NCBI GenBank assembly: GCA_002344135.1
Contig: DDTO01000004.1
Coordinates: forward strand, 110,473 to 174,472
DNA from: Chthonomonas sp. UBA2362
GTDB taxonomy: Bacteria; Armatimonadota; Fimbriimonadia; Fimbriimonadales; Fimbriimonadaceae
Length of the DNA: 64,000 nucleotides
Direction of reading: 5' to 3'
The notes under the pieces are model-generated. The model searched no databases. It saw nothing but the letters and a program-made list of their open reading frames with translations, and was not told the origin of the DNA. This document shows positions 1-8,567 of the stretch, in pieces (position 1 is the stretch's first letter; each line of letters starts with the position of its first letter). Position numbers and translations under genes: made by a program.

Positions 1-106
1 CTCGAACGGGCGAGTCGGCTTGTTCGGGTATCACAAGGCAGTCGGAAACGTTGAGCGAGAAGCGAACGTACCGTAACCTTAGCGGTTCGCCGCAACTGGA
101 GTCGAC
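1..106. other. Upstream region of ftsH, no gene seen
   Basis: I see no convincing gene in these bases; they may hold the end of a neighbouring gene cut by the window edge. A GGAG ribosome-binding site lies at about 98-101, just before the TTG start of ftsH at 107. No clear sigma-70 promoter is visible. Confidence 0.4.
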
Positions 107-2050
107 TTGAACAGAGCAGCCCGTACCCTTCTCGTGACCGTCGCGGTGGCCTTCATCGCGATCATGATTATGAACGCCGTGAATCCCCTCGCCCTGGGGA
201 TGGGTGGACGTAAGACGATTGCACTCGAGACTTCTCAGCTGACCGAGAAAATCAAGGGCGGACAGATCGAAAAGGCGAACTGGCAACAGAACGAGATCTC
301 AGGCACCTTGGCCGACGGCAAAACCCGGTTTACCGCGACCGTGCCTCCCCCGAACGATCCCGCGGGCGCCGAGTTGCTGAAGCTTCTCAACGAGTACAAG
401 GTGCCCTATAACATCGAGAAGCCGCCGATCAGCGCCGGAGTGATCGGATTCCTCTCGATGTTCGCGGTGCCGGCTATCTTCATCTTCCTCATTTGGTTCT
501 TTTTCATCCGCCCTGCGCAAGCCGGTGGGAACCAGGCCCTAAGCTTCGGTCGAAGCAAAGCCAAGCGCGTCGGCGAGACTGGGACGAAGATCACCTTCGA
601 GGACGTCGCCGGCATCGACGAAGCAAAGCAGGAGCTTTACGAGATCGTCGATTTCCTAAAGAACACCAAGAAGTACGTGGCGCTCGGAGCGAAGATTCCG
701 AAGGGCATTTTGCTGACCGGCCCTCCCGGTGTCGGCAAGACTCATCTGGCGCGAGCCATCGCAGGCGAAGCCGGCGTGCCGTTCTTCCACATCAGCGGCT
801 CTGATTTCGTGGAGATGTTCGTCGGCGTCGGTGCGGCCCGCGTTCGCGACCTCTTCGAAACCGCGAAGGCTCACCGGCCCTGCCTGATCTTCGTCGACGA
901 AATCGATGCTGTCGGCCGGCAGCGAGGCGCCGGTCTCGGCGGCGGTCACGACGAGCGCGAGCAGACCTTGAACCAGCTTCTCGTGGAGATGGATGGCTTC
1001 GACCCGAATGCCGGGGTCATTCTGATCGCGGCGACCAACCGACCCGACGTACTCGATCCTGCCTTGTTGCGACCCGGTCGATTCGACCGGCAATTGGTAG
1101 TCGACCCGCCCGACGCACGAGGGCGCGAAGCGATATTGCTGATCCACTCAAAGGGCAAGCCCTTGGATCCAGACGTCAACATGGAGACCGTCGCCAAGCG
1201 GACCCCAGGCTTTACCGGCGCCGATCTGGCCAACTCTCTAAATGAGGCAGCCCTCCTTGCTGCTCGGCGGAATCAGAGCCGGATCACGATGCTCGACGTC
1301 GAGGAGGCTCTGGATCGCGTCATGGCTGGTCCTCAGCGCAAGTCTCGCGTGATCGACGCGAAAGAGCGCGAAGTGATCGCCTACCATGAGGCGGGGCACG
1401 CGATCGTCGGCGAACTCCTCGAGGGATGTGACCCAGTACACAAAGTCACGATCTTGCCGCGCGGTATGTCGCTTGGCTCCACATGGCAACTGCCCGAGCA
1501 GGATAAGTTCATCGAGAACGAACAGGAACTCCTCGACGACATTTGTGCGTTGTTGGGTGGCCGTGAAGCCGAGGAGGTCGTCTACGGAACCGTCTGGACG
1601 GGATCGAGCAGCGATCTCGAGCGCGTGACCCGTATCGCTCGGGCAATGGTGACTCAGTTCGGCATGAGCAAAAGGCTCGGGACACTCGCGATCGGGCGGC
1701 GTTCGAGCAATCCGTTCCTCGGGCGTGACTACTACGAGGAACGAAACTATAGCGAGGACGTCGCCAAGCTCATCGATGATGAAGTCCACAACATCGTGTC
1801 CTCCTGCCGGGATCGCACCAAGAAGATATTGCTCGAAAACAGGGACAAGCTGGATGCGATGGTCAAGGCCTTGCTGGAGCGGGAAACTCTCAATCGCGAG
1901 GACTTTCTGCTCGTACTCGGGGGCAAGGCTCTTCCCCCGATGAGGCCGGCTCTCGATTCTCCGGCGCAGGACACGGGAGCTGAGGGCAAGGACGCCGACA
2001 AGAGCGCCAAGCGTGTTCCGCCGCCGCGTTTCGAGCCCGATCCAGCCTGA
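107..2050 (+). CDS. ftsH: ATP-dependent zinc metalloprotease FtsH
   Basis: Membrane-anchored AAA+ protease that unfolds and degrades membrane and short-lived cytosolic proteins. Two membrane segments are visible, at about residues 8-24 and 110-134. The AAA domain follows, with Walker A GPPGVGKT at 205-212, Walker B FVDEID at 262-267 and a second-region-of-homology arginine segment near the RPGRFD motif. The zinc site HEAGH is at 427-431. The 647-aa length is normal for the family. The start is TTG with GGAG five bases upstream, and translation from it gives the expected N-terminal anchor. The tail after residue 610 is charged, proline-rich and probably disordered. It converges on folP with only 16 bases between stops. 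The family assignment is certain from motifs. Confidence 0.97.
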   Translation: MNRAARTLLVTVAVAFIAIMIMNAVNPLALGMGGRKTIALETSQLTEKIKGGQIEKANWQQNEISGTLADGKTRFTATVPPPNDPAGAELLKLLNEYKVPYNIEKPPISAGVIGFLSMFAVPAIFIFLIWFFFIRPAQAGGNQALSFGRSKAKRVGETGTKITFEDVAGIDEAKQELYEIVDFLKNTKKYVALGAKIPKGILLTGPPGVGKTHLARAIAGEAGVPFFHISGSDFVEMFVGVGAARVRDLFETAKAHRPCLIFVDEIDAVGRQRGAGLGGGHDEREQTLNQLLVEMDGFDPNAGVILIAATNRPDVLDPALLRPGRFDRQLVVDPPDARGREAILLIHSKGKPLDPDVNMETVAKRTPGFTGADLANSLNEAALLAARRNQSRITMLDVEEALDRVMAGPQRKSRVIDAKEREVIAYHEAGHAIVGELLEGCDPVHKVTILPRGMSLGSTWQLPEQDKFIENEQELLDDICALLGGREAEEVVYGTVWTGSSSDLERVTRIARAMVTQFGMSKRLGTLAIGRRSSNPFLGRDYYEERNYSEDVAKLIDDEVHNIVSSCRDRTKKILLENRDKLDAMVKALLERETLNREDFLLVLGGKALPPMRPALDSPAQDTGAEGKDADKSAKRVPPPRFEPDPA

Positions 2051-2066
2051 GCCATTGCGCTGACAC

Positions 2067-2906
2067 CTACGGTCTTTCGCGGGCCGCGAGAATCGCGGCC
2101 GCGACTTCGATGGCACGCCGTGTAGCGCGCACATCGTGCGCCCGGATCATCCGAACTCCCGCCGCTTGAGCCAAGACCTGTGCCGCGAGCGTGCCCTCCA
2201 GCCGGTCGTGAACCGGGGCTGGCTCGCCTCCAGAGCCCACAAGGCGGCCGAGGAAAGATTTGCGACTCACTCCTACGAGGACCGGAAACCCCGAATCGAC
2301 GAATCCGTCGAGATGAGCCAGCAATTCGAGGTTGTGGCTCAAGCTCTTTCCGAAGCCGATTCCGGGATCGATCCAGACGCCCGCCGGATCGACGCCGGCT
2401 TGGAGAAAGACCGCCGCGCGTTCGAGCAAGTAGTCGAGGACTTCGGTAACGACATCGCCGTAGGTCGGCTTGTCCTGCATCGTGCGAGGCTCACCTTGCA
2501 TGTGCATCAAACAAACGGCGATCCCATCCGTGTTCCCGCACAGCTCGATCAATTCCTGGCTACTTCCAGCGGTCACGTCGTTCACCATGACGGCGCCGGA
2601 TTGGATCGCGGCATAGGCGACTTGCGCTTTGGAGGTGTCGATCGAGACCGGGATTGCCTGGGAAGCGAGACCTCGAACGACGGGCTCCACGCGACGCAGT
2701 TCCTCCTCCAAGTCCACCGGACCGGCGCCCGGCCGGGTGGACTCGCCGCCGACATCGATGATGTCGGCTCCCTCCTCGTACATTCGAATCCCTGCCTCGA
2801 TCGCTGTGGCGGAGGATTCGTAGATTCCACCATCACTGAAACTATCCGGAGTGACGTTCAAAATCGCCATCAGGGCGGGACGGTCAGGCGGTGCGACGAA
2901 GGGCAC
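2067..2906 (-). CDS. folP: Dihydropteroate synthase
   Basis: Condenses p-aminobenzoate with hydroxymethyl-dihydropterin pyrophosphate in folate synthesis (cytosol). The TIM-barrel signatures are present: ILNVTPDSFSDGG near the N-terminus, DVGGESTRPGA, IDTSKAQV, NDVTAG, and the C-terminal GVSRKSFLG and IRAHDV motifs. The open frame runs on upstream to 3320, but that part overlaps the next gene and has no family similarity. I chose GTG at 2906, giving 279 aa and a typical short lead-in before ILNVTPD; ATG 2870 is the alternative. No clear ribosome-binding site precedes either. It is divergent from the S41 protease and convergent with ftsH. Confidence 0.93.
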   Translation of the reverse strand: MPFVAPPDRPALMAILNVTPDSFSDGGIYESSATAIEAGIRMYEEGADIIDVGGESTRPGAGPVDLEEELRRVEPVVRGLASQAIPVSIDTSKAQVAYAAIQSGAVMVNDVTAGSSQELIELCGNTDGIAVCLMHMQGEPRTMQDKPTYGDVVTEVLDYLLERAAVFLQAGVDPAGVWIDPGIGFGKSLSHNLELLAHLDGFVDSGFPVLVGVSRKSFLGRLVGSGGEPAPVHDRLEGTLAAQVLAQAAGVRMIRAHDVRATRRAIEVAAAILAARERP

Positions 2907-3017
2907 TGACCGATTGTGATAGGAATGCGGAATAAAATTGATGGGACGAAGGGCACGAATACGGGGAGTGTTCGCGTAACATGAACTAGGCTCGATGGGG
3001 TCCCGAAAACTAAAACT

Positions 3018-4298
3018 ATGAAAGCGATGCTCAAAACGCTCGGGCTGGCAGCCCTTCTCGTCTTCGCGGTTTCTCCCGCGCTCGCTCAGCCGAGCGGCTC
3101 GACCAGGAAAGATACAGCGACGCTCACCACCGAAGACAAACAGAAAGTCCTCGACGACATGTCCCGGATTCTCACGACCAGGGCCTATGTCCCAGGCTAT
3201 GACTTCACGAAGTGGGATGAGTACATCACCAAGCAGAAAGCGGAGATCGACGCGGCCAAGACTCCCGGCGAGTTCGCCGCCGTCATCAACAAGGGCTTCG
3301 CGACCTTCGGCCTCAGCCACATCACGCTGGCCACGCCCGAGGCTAGCCAGGCGATGCGTGAGCGCAAGATGGTGGGCCTCGGCGTTCGCATCGCGACGAT
3401 CGAGGAAGGTGTTCGACTCGAATACATCTTCGAGAACTCGGGTGCGGCGGAAGCAGGGCTCGAGGTTGGCGACATTATCGTCGAGGTCGGCGGTCAGAAG
3501 CCCCGTGGCCGTGAGGCCTTTATCGGTGACGAGGGCACCAAGGTCGATATCAAGGTCAAGAGGGCCAGAACTGGCGAGGTAAAACCCTTCTCAGTCACTC
3601 GAAAGAGCTTCTCCACCGTCCTTCCCGAGACGCTTGCCTGGCCAGAGAAAGATGTCGCGGTTCTCACGGTTCCGGACTTCATGACCTACAACACGAGCCG
3701 CGTCGATGGGTTCATCAAGGAAGCCAACGGCAAAGCGAAGCTGCTGATCGTAGACCTTCGGGGCAACGGCGGCGGGCGCGTCCTTTTCTTGCAGCACCTC
3801 GCCGGCCGGCTCTTCCCGAAGGGCGCGGTGATGGGCACGTTCATCAATAAGGCCACGGTTCAGCGATTCGTCGAGGAGAAGAAGGGCTCGGAGAAGGATC
3901 TCAAGGCGATTGCCGAGTTTTCGAAAGACAAGGTCACCGGGATCCGCGGCGAAGGCTCGCCGATGTTCTCTGGCCAAGTCGCCTGCCTCGTCAATGGCGG
4001 CAGCGGGAGTGCGTCCGAGATCATGGCAGCCGGGATACGCGAAATCTCTGGTGGCGTGATCGTCGGAACGAAGTCGGCTGGAGCGGTGCTCGCCTCTCTC
4101 ATGCAGCCGATCTCCAACGGATTCCTTCTCCAGTATCCGTTCCAGGATTACGTGACGCTCAAGGGGCTCCGCCTGGAAGGCAACGGCGTGGCGCCGGATA
4201 TCGAGGCTGAGACGCCTCGACCGGGCGAACCCGACAAAGGCGTGACCGCTGCAATCGATTGGTTCCGCAAGAAGGACACCGCGGCCAAGAAGGGCTAG
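3018..4298 (+). CDS. Secreted S41-family (carboxyl-terminal processing) peptidase
   Basis: A 426-aa protein with a clear signal peptide (residues 1-23, ending ALAQ), a helical region, a PDZ-like domain at about 105-190 (LEYIFENSGAAEAGLEVGD) and an S41 peptidase core. In the core, LLIVDLRGNGGG is the family strand motif, and NGGSGSASE (near residue 331) carries the likely nucleophile serine. A lysine in GTKSAG at 352 is the candidate base. The family cleaves the C-termini of exported proteins with a Ser/Lys dyad. It is monocistronic: a perfect 12-bp hairpin with a T-run lies 23 bases after the stop. The substrate is unknown. Confidence 0.9.
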   Translation: MKAMLKTLGLAALLVFAVSPALAQPSGSTRKDTATLTTEDKQKVLDDMSRILTTRAYVPGYDFTKWDEYITKQKAEIDAAKTPGEFAAVINKGFATFGLSHITLATPEASQAMRERKMVGLGVRIATIEEGVRLEYIFENSGAAEAGLEVGDIIVEVGGQKPRGREAFIGDEGTKVDIKVKRARTGEVKPFSVTRKSFSTVLPETLAWPEKDVAVLTVPDFMTYNTSRVDGFIKEANGKAKLLIVDLRGNGGGRVLFLQHLAGRLFPKGAVMGTFINKATVQRFVEEKKGSEKDLKAIAEFSKDKVTGIRGEGSPMFSGQVACLVNGGSGSASEIMAAGIREISGGVIVGTKSAGAVLASLMQPISNGFLLQYPFQDYVTLKGLRLEGNGVAPDIEAETPRPGEPDKGVTAAIDWFRKKDTAAKKG

Positions 4299-4320
4299 CC
4301 GATTTCCTCGACCTGCGTGA

Positions 4321-4352
4321 CGGGTCCTCCGCAATGCGGAGGACCCGTTTTT
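4321..4352 (+). terminator. Rho-independent terminator after the S41 peptidase
   Basis: A perfect 12-bp stem (4321-4332 with 4336-4347), a 3-base AAT loop and five T residues at 4348-4352. It starts 23 bases after the S41 peptidase stop. Confidence 0.92.
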
Positions 4353-4406
4353 CGTGGAATCGACGGTCCTGGGCCTTTCCGGTAACGTGAAGCCGCGGGG
4401 CGCGTT

Positions 4407-4412
4407 TATAAT
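4407..4412 (+). promoter_or_regulatory. Consensus -10 box TATAAT upstream of the repeat protein
   Basis: A perfect TATAAT; no good -35 element is visible at the right distance. Transcription would start near 4419. That leaves only about nine bases before ATG 4428, but 24 bases before ATG 4443, with GAGGA in between. This supports 4443 as the translation start. Confidence 0.55.
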
Positions 4413-4442
4413 GTAGGCAAACTCTAGATGAGGAACAACAAA

Positions 4443-5909
4443 ATGCGCTGGCTCGCGATGATGGTAGCCGTGGGTAGTCTGGCGTTGGGCTCGGTCTCAT
4501 TCGCCAACGACGACTTGTTAGGAAAAGGTGGAGGCAAGAGCAAGGGAAATTCGGGCTCTGGTCAGTCCGGTGGTCAACGCTCGCCGGATAAGGGTAGTCC
4601 TCCGAAAGCGCCAGACCGTGCTCCCGATCGCGGCAGCCCGCAGAAGGGCCCGGATCGCGGCAGTCCACCCAAGGCTCCCGACCGTGCTCCCGATCGTGGC
4701 AGCCCCCAGAAAGGCCCGGATCGCGGCAGTCCACCCAAGGCTCCCGACCGTGCTCCTGATCGTGGCAGCCCCCAGAAGGGTCCCGAACGGGGAGATTCCG
4801 GAAAATCTGGTGGCAACCCGGGCTTGGGCAAGGGCAGCGGTAGCGGCAATCCTGGTCTCGGCAAAGGCAACTCGGGCGGCAACTCCGGTGGAGGAACCCG
4901 TCCGGAACGACCGCCGCTCCAGACTCCCCCGCCTCGAAGCGGTGGCGATCGTTCGCCGGATCGGATACCCGATCGAGTGACCCCGCCTAGCCAGGGCAGC
5001 CGAAACGATGCCGGTCTGGGCCGTCAACGAGACGGTGGCCGGATCTCGATCGACGATCGTTCCGATCTCAAGATGCGGGACGACATGTTGAGCCGTCGAC
5101 CCCAGGGTCGTCTCGGGCAGCCGAACTACCAAGGCAACAACAACCTGAACGCCGAGCGTGGTCGGCTCGTCCAGCCGCAGGCAATCGGTCGAGTGCCGAT
5201 CGACCTTCGCAAGGGCAGCCTCGAAAGCCAGGTCCTTCGCGAAGGCTCGCCAGAGCGCGTGCCGAACCGGGGTCGCAACGACTACTGGAACGACTACAAC
5301 TGGCGCTCGGGCTATTGCCAGTACGATCGGCAGTGGCGCGACAGCTTTTTCGTCTACCCGTACTACTCCTTCTCGTTTGGGAATCGGTGCGCGGTGTCGC
5401 CTTGGTACTACTATCCGAACCTGCCCGGCTATCTCGACATCACTCGATGCCGATTCGGCGGATTCGGGCTCCAGATCACTTGGACCAACAGCTACGACTG
5501 GAACCGATGGGATCGCTCCGATCGCTACGGGAGCAACTACGAACTCGGGCGAGCGATCGACGACATTCGACGGGCGTTCGAGCGAAACGACTATCGTGCG
5601 CTGGGCAACCTGATCCCAGGTCGCAGCGAAGTCTACGTGAAGCTCAACGACGGCTATGGCTACTACCTGCGCGGCGACGACTTCTATGACCTGATGGTGG
5701 ACAACATCTCGGGCACCGACACTCTGAGGTACACGATCCTCGAATCGAAGTGGGGCTCGCGAGGTGAGGCTTCCATTTGGGCCTCGCACGAGTTCTACGA
5801 TCCATGGGGACGAAGACAGTGCGTGTATCATCGATTCACGCTGACGGGTGACCGGTACGGCTTCTCGATCGCAGAGTTCGAGGTCAGCCCGGACCGCTTC
5901 CGCTGGTAG
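4443..5909 (+). CDS. Secreted Pro/Gly-rich tandem-repeat protein, function unknown
   Basis: Not a family I recognise. It has a signal peptide (MRWLAMMVAVG..., cleaved near SFA), then three copies of a 22-residue unit rich in Pro, Asp, Arg, Gly and Lys (4599-4796). A Gly/Ser/Asn-rich segment and an Arg/Asp-rich linker follow. The C-terminal half is ordered and rich in Tyr and Trp; its last 130 residues look like a mixed alpha/beta domain. Five residues upstream an in-frame ATG (4428) is possible, but 4443 has GAGGA at 4430-4434. It is monocistronic, flanked by terminators. A cell-surface or envelope role is inference only. Confidence 0.85.
   Translation: MRWLAMMVAVGSLALGSVSFANDDLLGKGGGKSKGNSGSGQSGGQRSPDKGSPPKAPDRAPDRGSPQKGPDRGSPPKAPDRAPDRGSPQKGPDRGSPPKAPDRAPDRGSPQKGPERGDSGKSGGNPGLGKGSGSGNPGLGKGNSGGNSGGGTRPERPPLQTPPPRSGGDRSPDRIPDRVTPPSQGSRNDAGLGRQRDGGRISIDDRSDLKMRDDMLSRRPQGRLGQPNYQGNNNLNAERGRLVQPQAIGRVPIDLRKGSLESQVLREGSPERVPNRGRNDYWNDYNWRSGYCQYDRQWRDSFFVYPYYSFSFGNRCAVSPWYYYPNLPGYLDITRCRFGGFGLQITWTNSYDWNRWDRSDRYGSNYELGRAIDDIRRAFERNDYRALGNLIPGRSEVYVKLNDGYGYYLRGDDFYDLMVDNISGTDTLRYTILESKWGSRGEASIWASHEFYDPWGRRQCVYHRFTLTGDRYGFSIAEFEVSPDRFRW
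4599..4796 (+). repeat. Three tandem 66-bp coding repeats
   Basis: Three head-to-tail copies of a 66-bp unit coding PPKAPDRAPDRGSPQKGPDR plus GS. The second and third copies are almost identical at DNA level, which points to recent slippage or recombination. The period is a multiple of three, so copy-number change keeps the frame. Confidence 0.9.
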
Positions 5910-5920
5910 GTGCTTCAGGA

Positions 5921-5956
5921 CAGAGAGCCCCGTCCCCTCTGGGACGGGGCTCTCTG
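5921..5956. terminator. Bidirectional hairpin terminator
   Basis: A perfect 16-bp stem (5921-5936 with 5941-5956) around a CTCT loop, lying between two convergent stops (5909 and 5960). It has only a weak T stretch on the plus side, but its strength and position suggest it serves both genes. Confidence 0.8.
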
Positions 5957-5959
5957 CGT

Positions 5960-6463
5960 TTAGCCGTGCTCCCCTTCGATGGTCGGATCGGCAGCTGCGT
6001 GGCGCTTGTTCATCCAGAGGATCGGGGCGAAGGCGAGGTTCACTGCCGCAATCGCGGCGGCCAGATAGAGAATCGCCGTGCCGCCGTTCCATTCGACGAC
6101 CTCGCCCAGGAAGGACACCCCGAGCAAGACAATCACGATGCCGATCAGCTTGTACTTGAGATCGTCGAGAGAGTGGAATCTGAGCCACTTTGGCATCGGC
6201 AGGCTCTCATCGATGAAGAGCTGGTAGAGGCCTAGCGCGATGATGTACAAGACCGTCCCGAGGAGATACAAGTCGATGAACTCGGTCGCCTGTGCCGCCA
6301 GATACGTCGCCCCTTTGTGGTCGAACTCGGGCGAGCCGAAGGTCTCCCAGATAAGGTGGCCCACGGAGATCGTGGCGTAGACGTAAGTGCAAATCGAGCA
6401 AGCGATGATCCCGATCACGGCTAGGACGACGGCAAAACGGGTGGCATGGAGAAAGCGGCGCAT
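5960..6463 (-). CDS. YqhA/UPF0114-family integral membrane protein
   Basis: A 167-aa membrane protein with about four hydrophobic helices: near residues 8-28, a central LYLLGTVLYIIALGLYQLF segment, IGIVIVLLGVSFLGEVV, and a C-terminal LYLAAAIAAVNLAFAPILW. The order and the FIDL/ALGLYQLFID motif match the UPF0114 (YqhA) family, whose function is poorly known. I chose ATG 6463 (MRRFLHATRF) over ATG 6502 because the shorter form starts just before the first helix. There is no clear ribosome-binding site. It is divergent from the SdhB-like gene. Confidence 0.82.
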   Translation of the reverse strand: MRRFLHATRFAVVLAVIGIIACSICTYVYATISVGHLIWETFGSPEFDHKGATYLAAQATEFIDLYLLGTVLYIIALGLYQLFIDESLPMPKWLRFHSLDDLKYKLIGIVIVLLGVSFLGEVVEWNGGTAILYLAAAIAAVNLAFAPILWMNKRHAAADPTIEGEHG

Positions 6464-6523
6464 GGGACAGGTCCGGACGCAGACGAGCATACCGAACCGC
6501 ACGGTGTGCTAAAACGATCCGAA

Positions 6524-7267
6524 ATGGGGAAGGCGACGTTCCAGATTTGGCGCGGCGACGCGACGAACGGCCGGTTCGAAGAGTACACGACCGATGTCGG
6601 CGACGGGATGGTCGTCCTCGATGCAGTCCATCTCATCCAGGCAGAGCAGGCTCCCGATCTCGCGGTTCGTTGGAACTGCAAAGCGGGGAAGTGTGGCTCG
6701 TGCAGCGCAGAAGTGAACGGCAAGCCTCGGCTGATGTGCATGACGCGTCTTGACGATCTCGATCTCACACGTCCCGTACGCATCGAGCCGATGAAGGCCT
6801 TTCCGCTCGTCAGGGACCTGGTGACCGACGTCTCTTGGAACTACGCCGCCAAGAAGAAGATCAAGCCGTTCAAGCCCCGCAAGCCCGACGCGGCGGACGG
6901 CACTTGGCGGATGCTGCAAGAGGACATCGACCGTCCGCAGGAGTTCCGCAAGTGCATCGAGTGCTTTCTCTGTCAGAACGTCTGTCACGTGCTGCGAGAG
7001 CACGAGAAGTTCGATGAGTTCATCGGGCCACGGCTCTTCGTCTACAGTGCCGCCCTCGAGATGCACCCCCTGGACGTCGAGAACCGATTATCCGATCTCA
7101 AGAAGCAAGATGGCATCGGCTACTGCAACATCACCAAGTGCTGCACGGTGGTTTGCCCCGAGCACATTACGATCACCGACAACGCCATCATCCCCCTCAA
7201 AGAGCGCGTCGTGGACGCGTTCTACGACCCTATAGCGCGGCTGTTTCGTTTTGCTCGGTCGGAATAG
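6524..7267 (+). CDS. sdhB: Succinate dehydrogenase/fumarate reductase iron-sulfur subunit
   Basis: The electron-transfer subunit that carries electrons from the flavin subunit to quinone. All three cluster motifs are visible in 247 aa: a 2Fe-2S set at C52, C57, C60 and C72; and ferredoxin-like sets at C144/147/150/154 and C201/206/207/211 for the 4Fe-4S and 3Fe-4S clusters. The start at ATG 6524 drops an upstream extension that overlaps the divergent membrane gene. No flavoprotein (SdhA) or membrane anchor gene is adjacent, so its partners must be encoded elsewhere. It is followed after a few bases by a small helical protein. Confidence 0.92.
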   Translation: MGKATFQIWRGDATNGRFEEYTTDVGDGMVVLDAVHLIQAEQAPDLAVRWNCKAGKCGSCSAEVNGKPRLMCMTRLDDLDLTRPVRIEPMKAFPLVRDLVTDVSWNYAAKKKIKPFKPRKPDAADGTWRMLQEDIDRPQEFRKCIECFLCQNVCHVLREHEKFDEFIGPRLFVYSAALEMHPLDVENRLSDLKKQDGIGYCNITKCCTVVCPEHITITDNAIIPLKERVVDAFYDPIARLFRFARSE

Positions 7268-7272
7268 GTACA

Positions 7273-7770
7273 TTGGGTCTGGTGGTCGAATACAAGCGCA
7301 TCTCGACAGAGGCGATCCCCCAGGCATTGACGCTCGCAGAGCGGTACCGACTGCTTAACCAGCCCGAGCAGGCTGCCAGCATCTGCCACGACGTTCTGGC
7401 GGTCGACCCTTCGAATGCCGACGCCCTACGGACGCTGTTTCTGGCAACGACCGAGCAGTTCGCGATGCGGCGAGGGCCGACGGTGGGCGAGGCTCACGCT
7501 CTGGTCGACCGAATGGCCTCCGATTACGATCGGGCGTACTACGGCGGAATCGCGTGCGAACGCTGGGCCCGAGCAAAGTTGCAGGAAGGGGGGCACGACA
7601 AGATGGTCGCCGACTGGATCCATCGAGCAATGGAAAGGTACGAGGAAGCCGAGGCCATCAGGCCCCAGGGTAACGACGATGCCATGCTCCGCTGGAACGC
7701 TTGTCGACGGCTGCTCGAAAGGCTGCCGGAAACTGCTGCGGAAGAGGGTGTCGCCGATTACGGCGACTAG
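7273..7770 (+). CDS. TPR-like helical protein, function unknown
   Basis: A 165-aa protein of amphipathic helices. The segment ALTLAERYRLLNQPEQAA, then CHDVLAVDPSNADAL, has the spacing and small-residue pattern of a tetratricopeptide hairpin, and a later pair (YEEAEAIRPQGND) resembles a second. It has no signal peptide. The start is uncertain: TTG 7273 follows the sdhB stop by five bases, and GTG 7282 is also possible. The short gap suggests co-transcription with sdhB. Its stop shares the palindrome CTAG with the stop of the convergent ABC ATPase. Confidence 0.7.
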   Translation: MGLVVEYKRISTEAIPQALTLAERYRLLNQPEQAASICHDVLAVDPSNADALRTLFLATTEQFAMRRGPTVGEAHALVDRMASDYDRAYYGGIACERWARAKLQEGGHDKMVADWIHRAMERYEEAEAIRPQGNDDAMLRWNACRRLLERLPETAAEEGVADYGD

Positions 7771-8513
7771 AGGTCGACCTCCGAACGGTCGCCCTGGTAC
7801 GCCGTAATGACGCTCTCTGGTGCGCCCTCCATCTCGACCTTGCCTCCGCGAAGCCAGACGCAACGGTCGGCGATTTGACGCACCGACTCCATGTTGTGGG
7901 AGACGAAGAGTATCGTCCCACCGCTTCGGCGGAAGTCCTCGATGCGCGCGTAGCATTTCTGCTCGAACGCGAAGTCGCCCACCGCGAGGACTTCGTCGAC
8001 GATCAAGATGTCGGCATCGACATGGACCGCTACCGCGAAGCCGAGACGTGCGAGCATCCCGCTGGAGTAGGTCCGAACCGGGGAGTCGATGTGGTGCTCC
8101 AGTTCGGCGAACCTCACGATGTCGGCCATCCGTGCCTGGACCTGCTTGCGCGTGAGCCCGAGAATGATGCCGTTGAAGACAACGTTTTCGACGCCGGTAA
8201 GATCGGGATGGAATCCCGCTCCCAATTCCAGTAGCGGCGCGATCCGCCCGTTGACGGCGATCGATCCACTAGTTGGTCGGTAGATGCGCGAGATGAGGGA
8301 AAGCAGAGTGCTCTTGCCTGCGCCGTTGCGGCCCACCAGCGCGACACACTCGCCGCGCCCCACCTGGAGGTTGACGCCGTCGAGGGCGACGAAATGCTCG
8401 AGCTTCCGTCTACGCCACCAAAGCAGAGCCGTCTTCAAGGAAGCAGCTCCGCTATGGCTGAGCAAAAACTGCTTGCGCAACCCATCGACCGAGAGGGCGA
8501 TATCGTTCGCCAC
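7767..8513 (-). CDS. ABC transporter ATPase, polysaccharide/teichoic acid export type
   Basis: A 248-aa nucleotide-binding subunit. Walker A GRNGAGKST is at 61-69. The variant signature YSSGMLARLGFAVA is at about 148, with Walker B DILIVDE right after. YSSGM plus the long N-terminal stretch before Walker A is typical of Wzt/KpsT/TagH ATPases, which power export of O-antigen, capsule or teichoic acid. The length matches forms lacking a C-terminal glycan-binding domain. No permease or glycosyltransferase gene is nearby, so the exported glycan cannot be deduced. The start is GTG at 8513. Confidence 0.9.
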   Translation of the reverse strand: MANDIALSVDGLRKQFLLSHSGAASLKTALLWWRRRKLEHFVALDGVNLQVGRGECVALVGRNGAGKSTLLSLISRIYRPTSGSIAVNGRIAPLLELGAGFHPDLTGVENVVFNGIILGLTRKQVQARMADIVRFAELEHHIDSPVRTYSSGMLARLGFAVAVHVDADILIVDEVLAVGDFAFEQKCYARIEDFRRSGGTILFVSHNMESVRQIADRCVWLRGGKVEMEGAPESVITAYQGDRSEVDL

Positions 8514-8556
8514 GAATGCTGATCATGACGCTTCGACGACGGCGCTCGCACGGGAC

Positions 8557-8562
8557 TACACT
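8557..8562 (+). promoter_or_regulatory. TANNNT -10-like box, 5 bases before the start codon
   Basis: TACACT ends five bases before GTG 8568, so the expected transcription start coincides with the start codon. It is one of a set of such sites in this window. Confidence 0.5.
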
Positions 8563-8567
8563 TCCTT

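Noticed and set aside
2907..3320. N-terminal extension of the folP frame
   Set aside because: The open frame continues but overlaps the S41 peptidase start and shows no dihydropteroate synthase similarity; the domain begins just after 2906.
4599..4796. Possible CRISPR array
   Set aside because: The repeats are contiguous with no spacers and code a regular peptide; no cas gene is in the window.
4518..6188. A 556-codon minus-strand frame
   Set aside because: It is antisense to the repeat protein and part of the YqhA gene; low-complexity, no domain, typical of GC-rich shadow frames.
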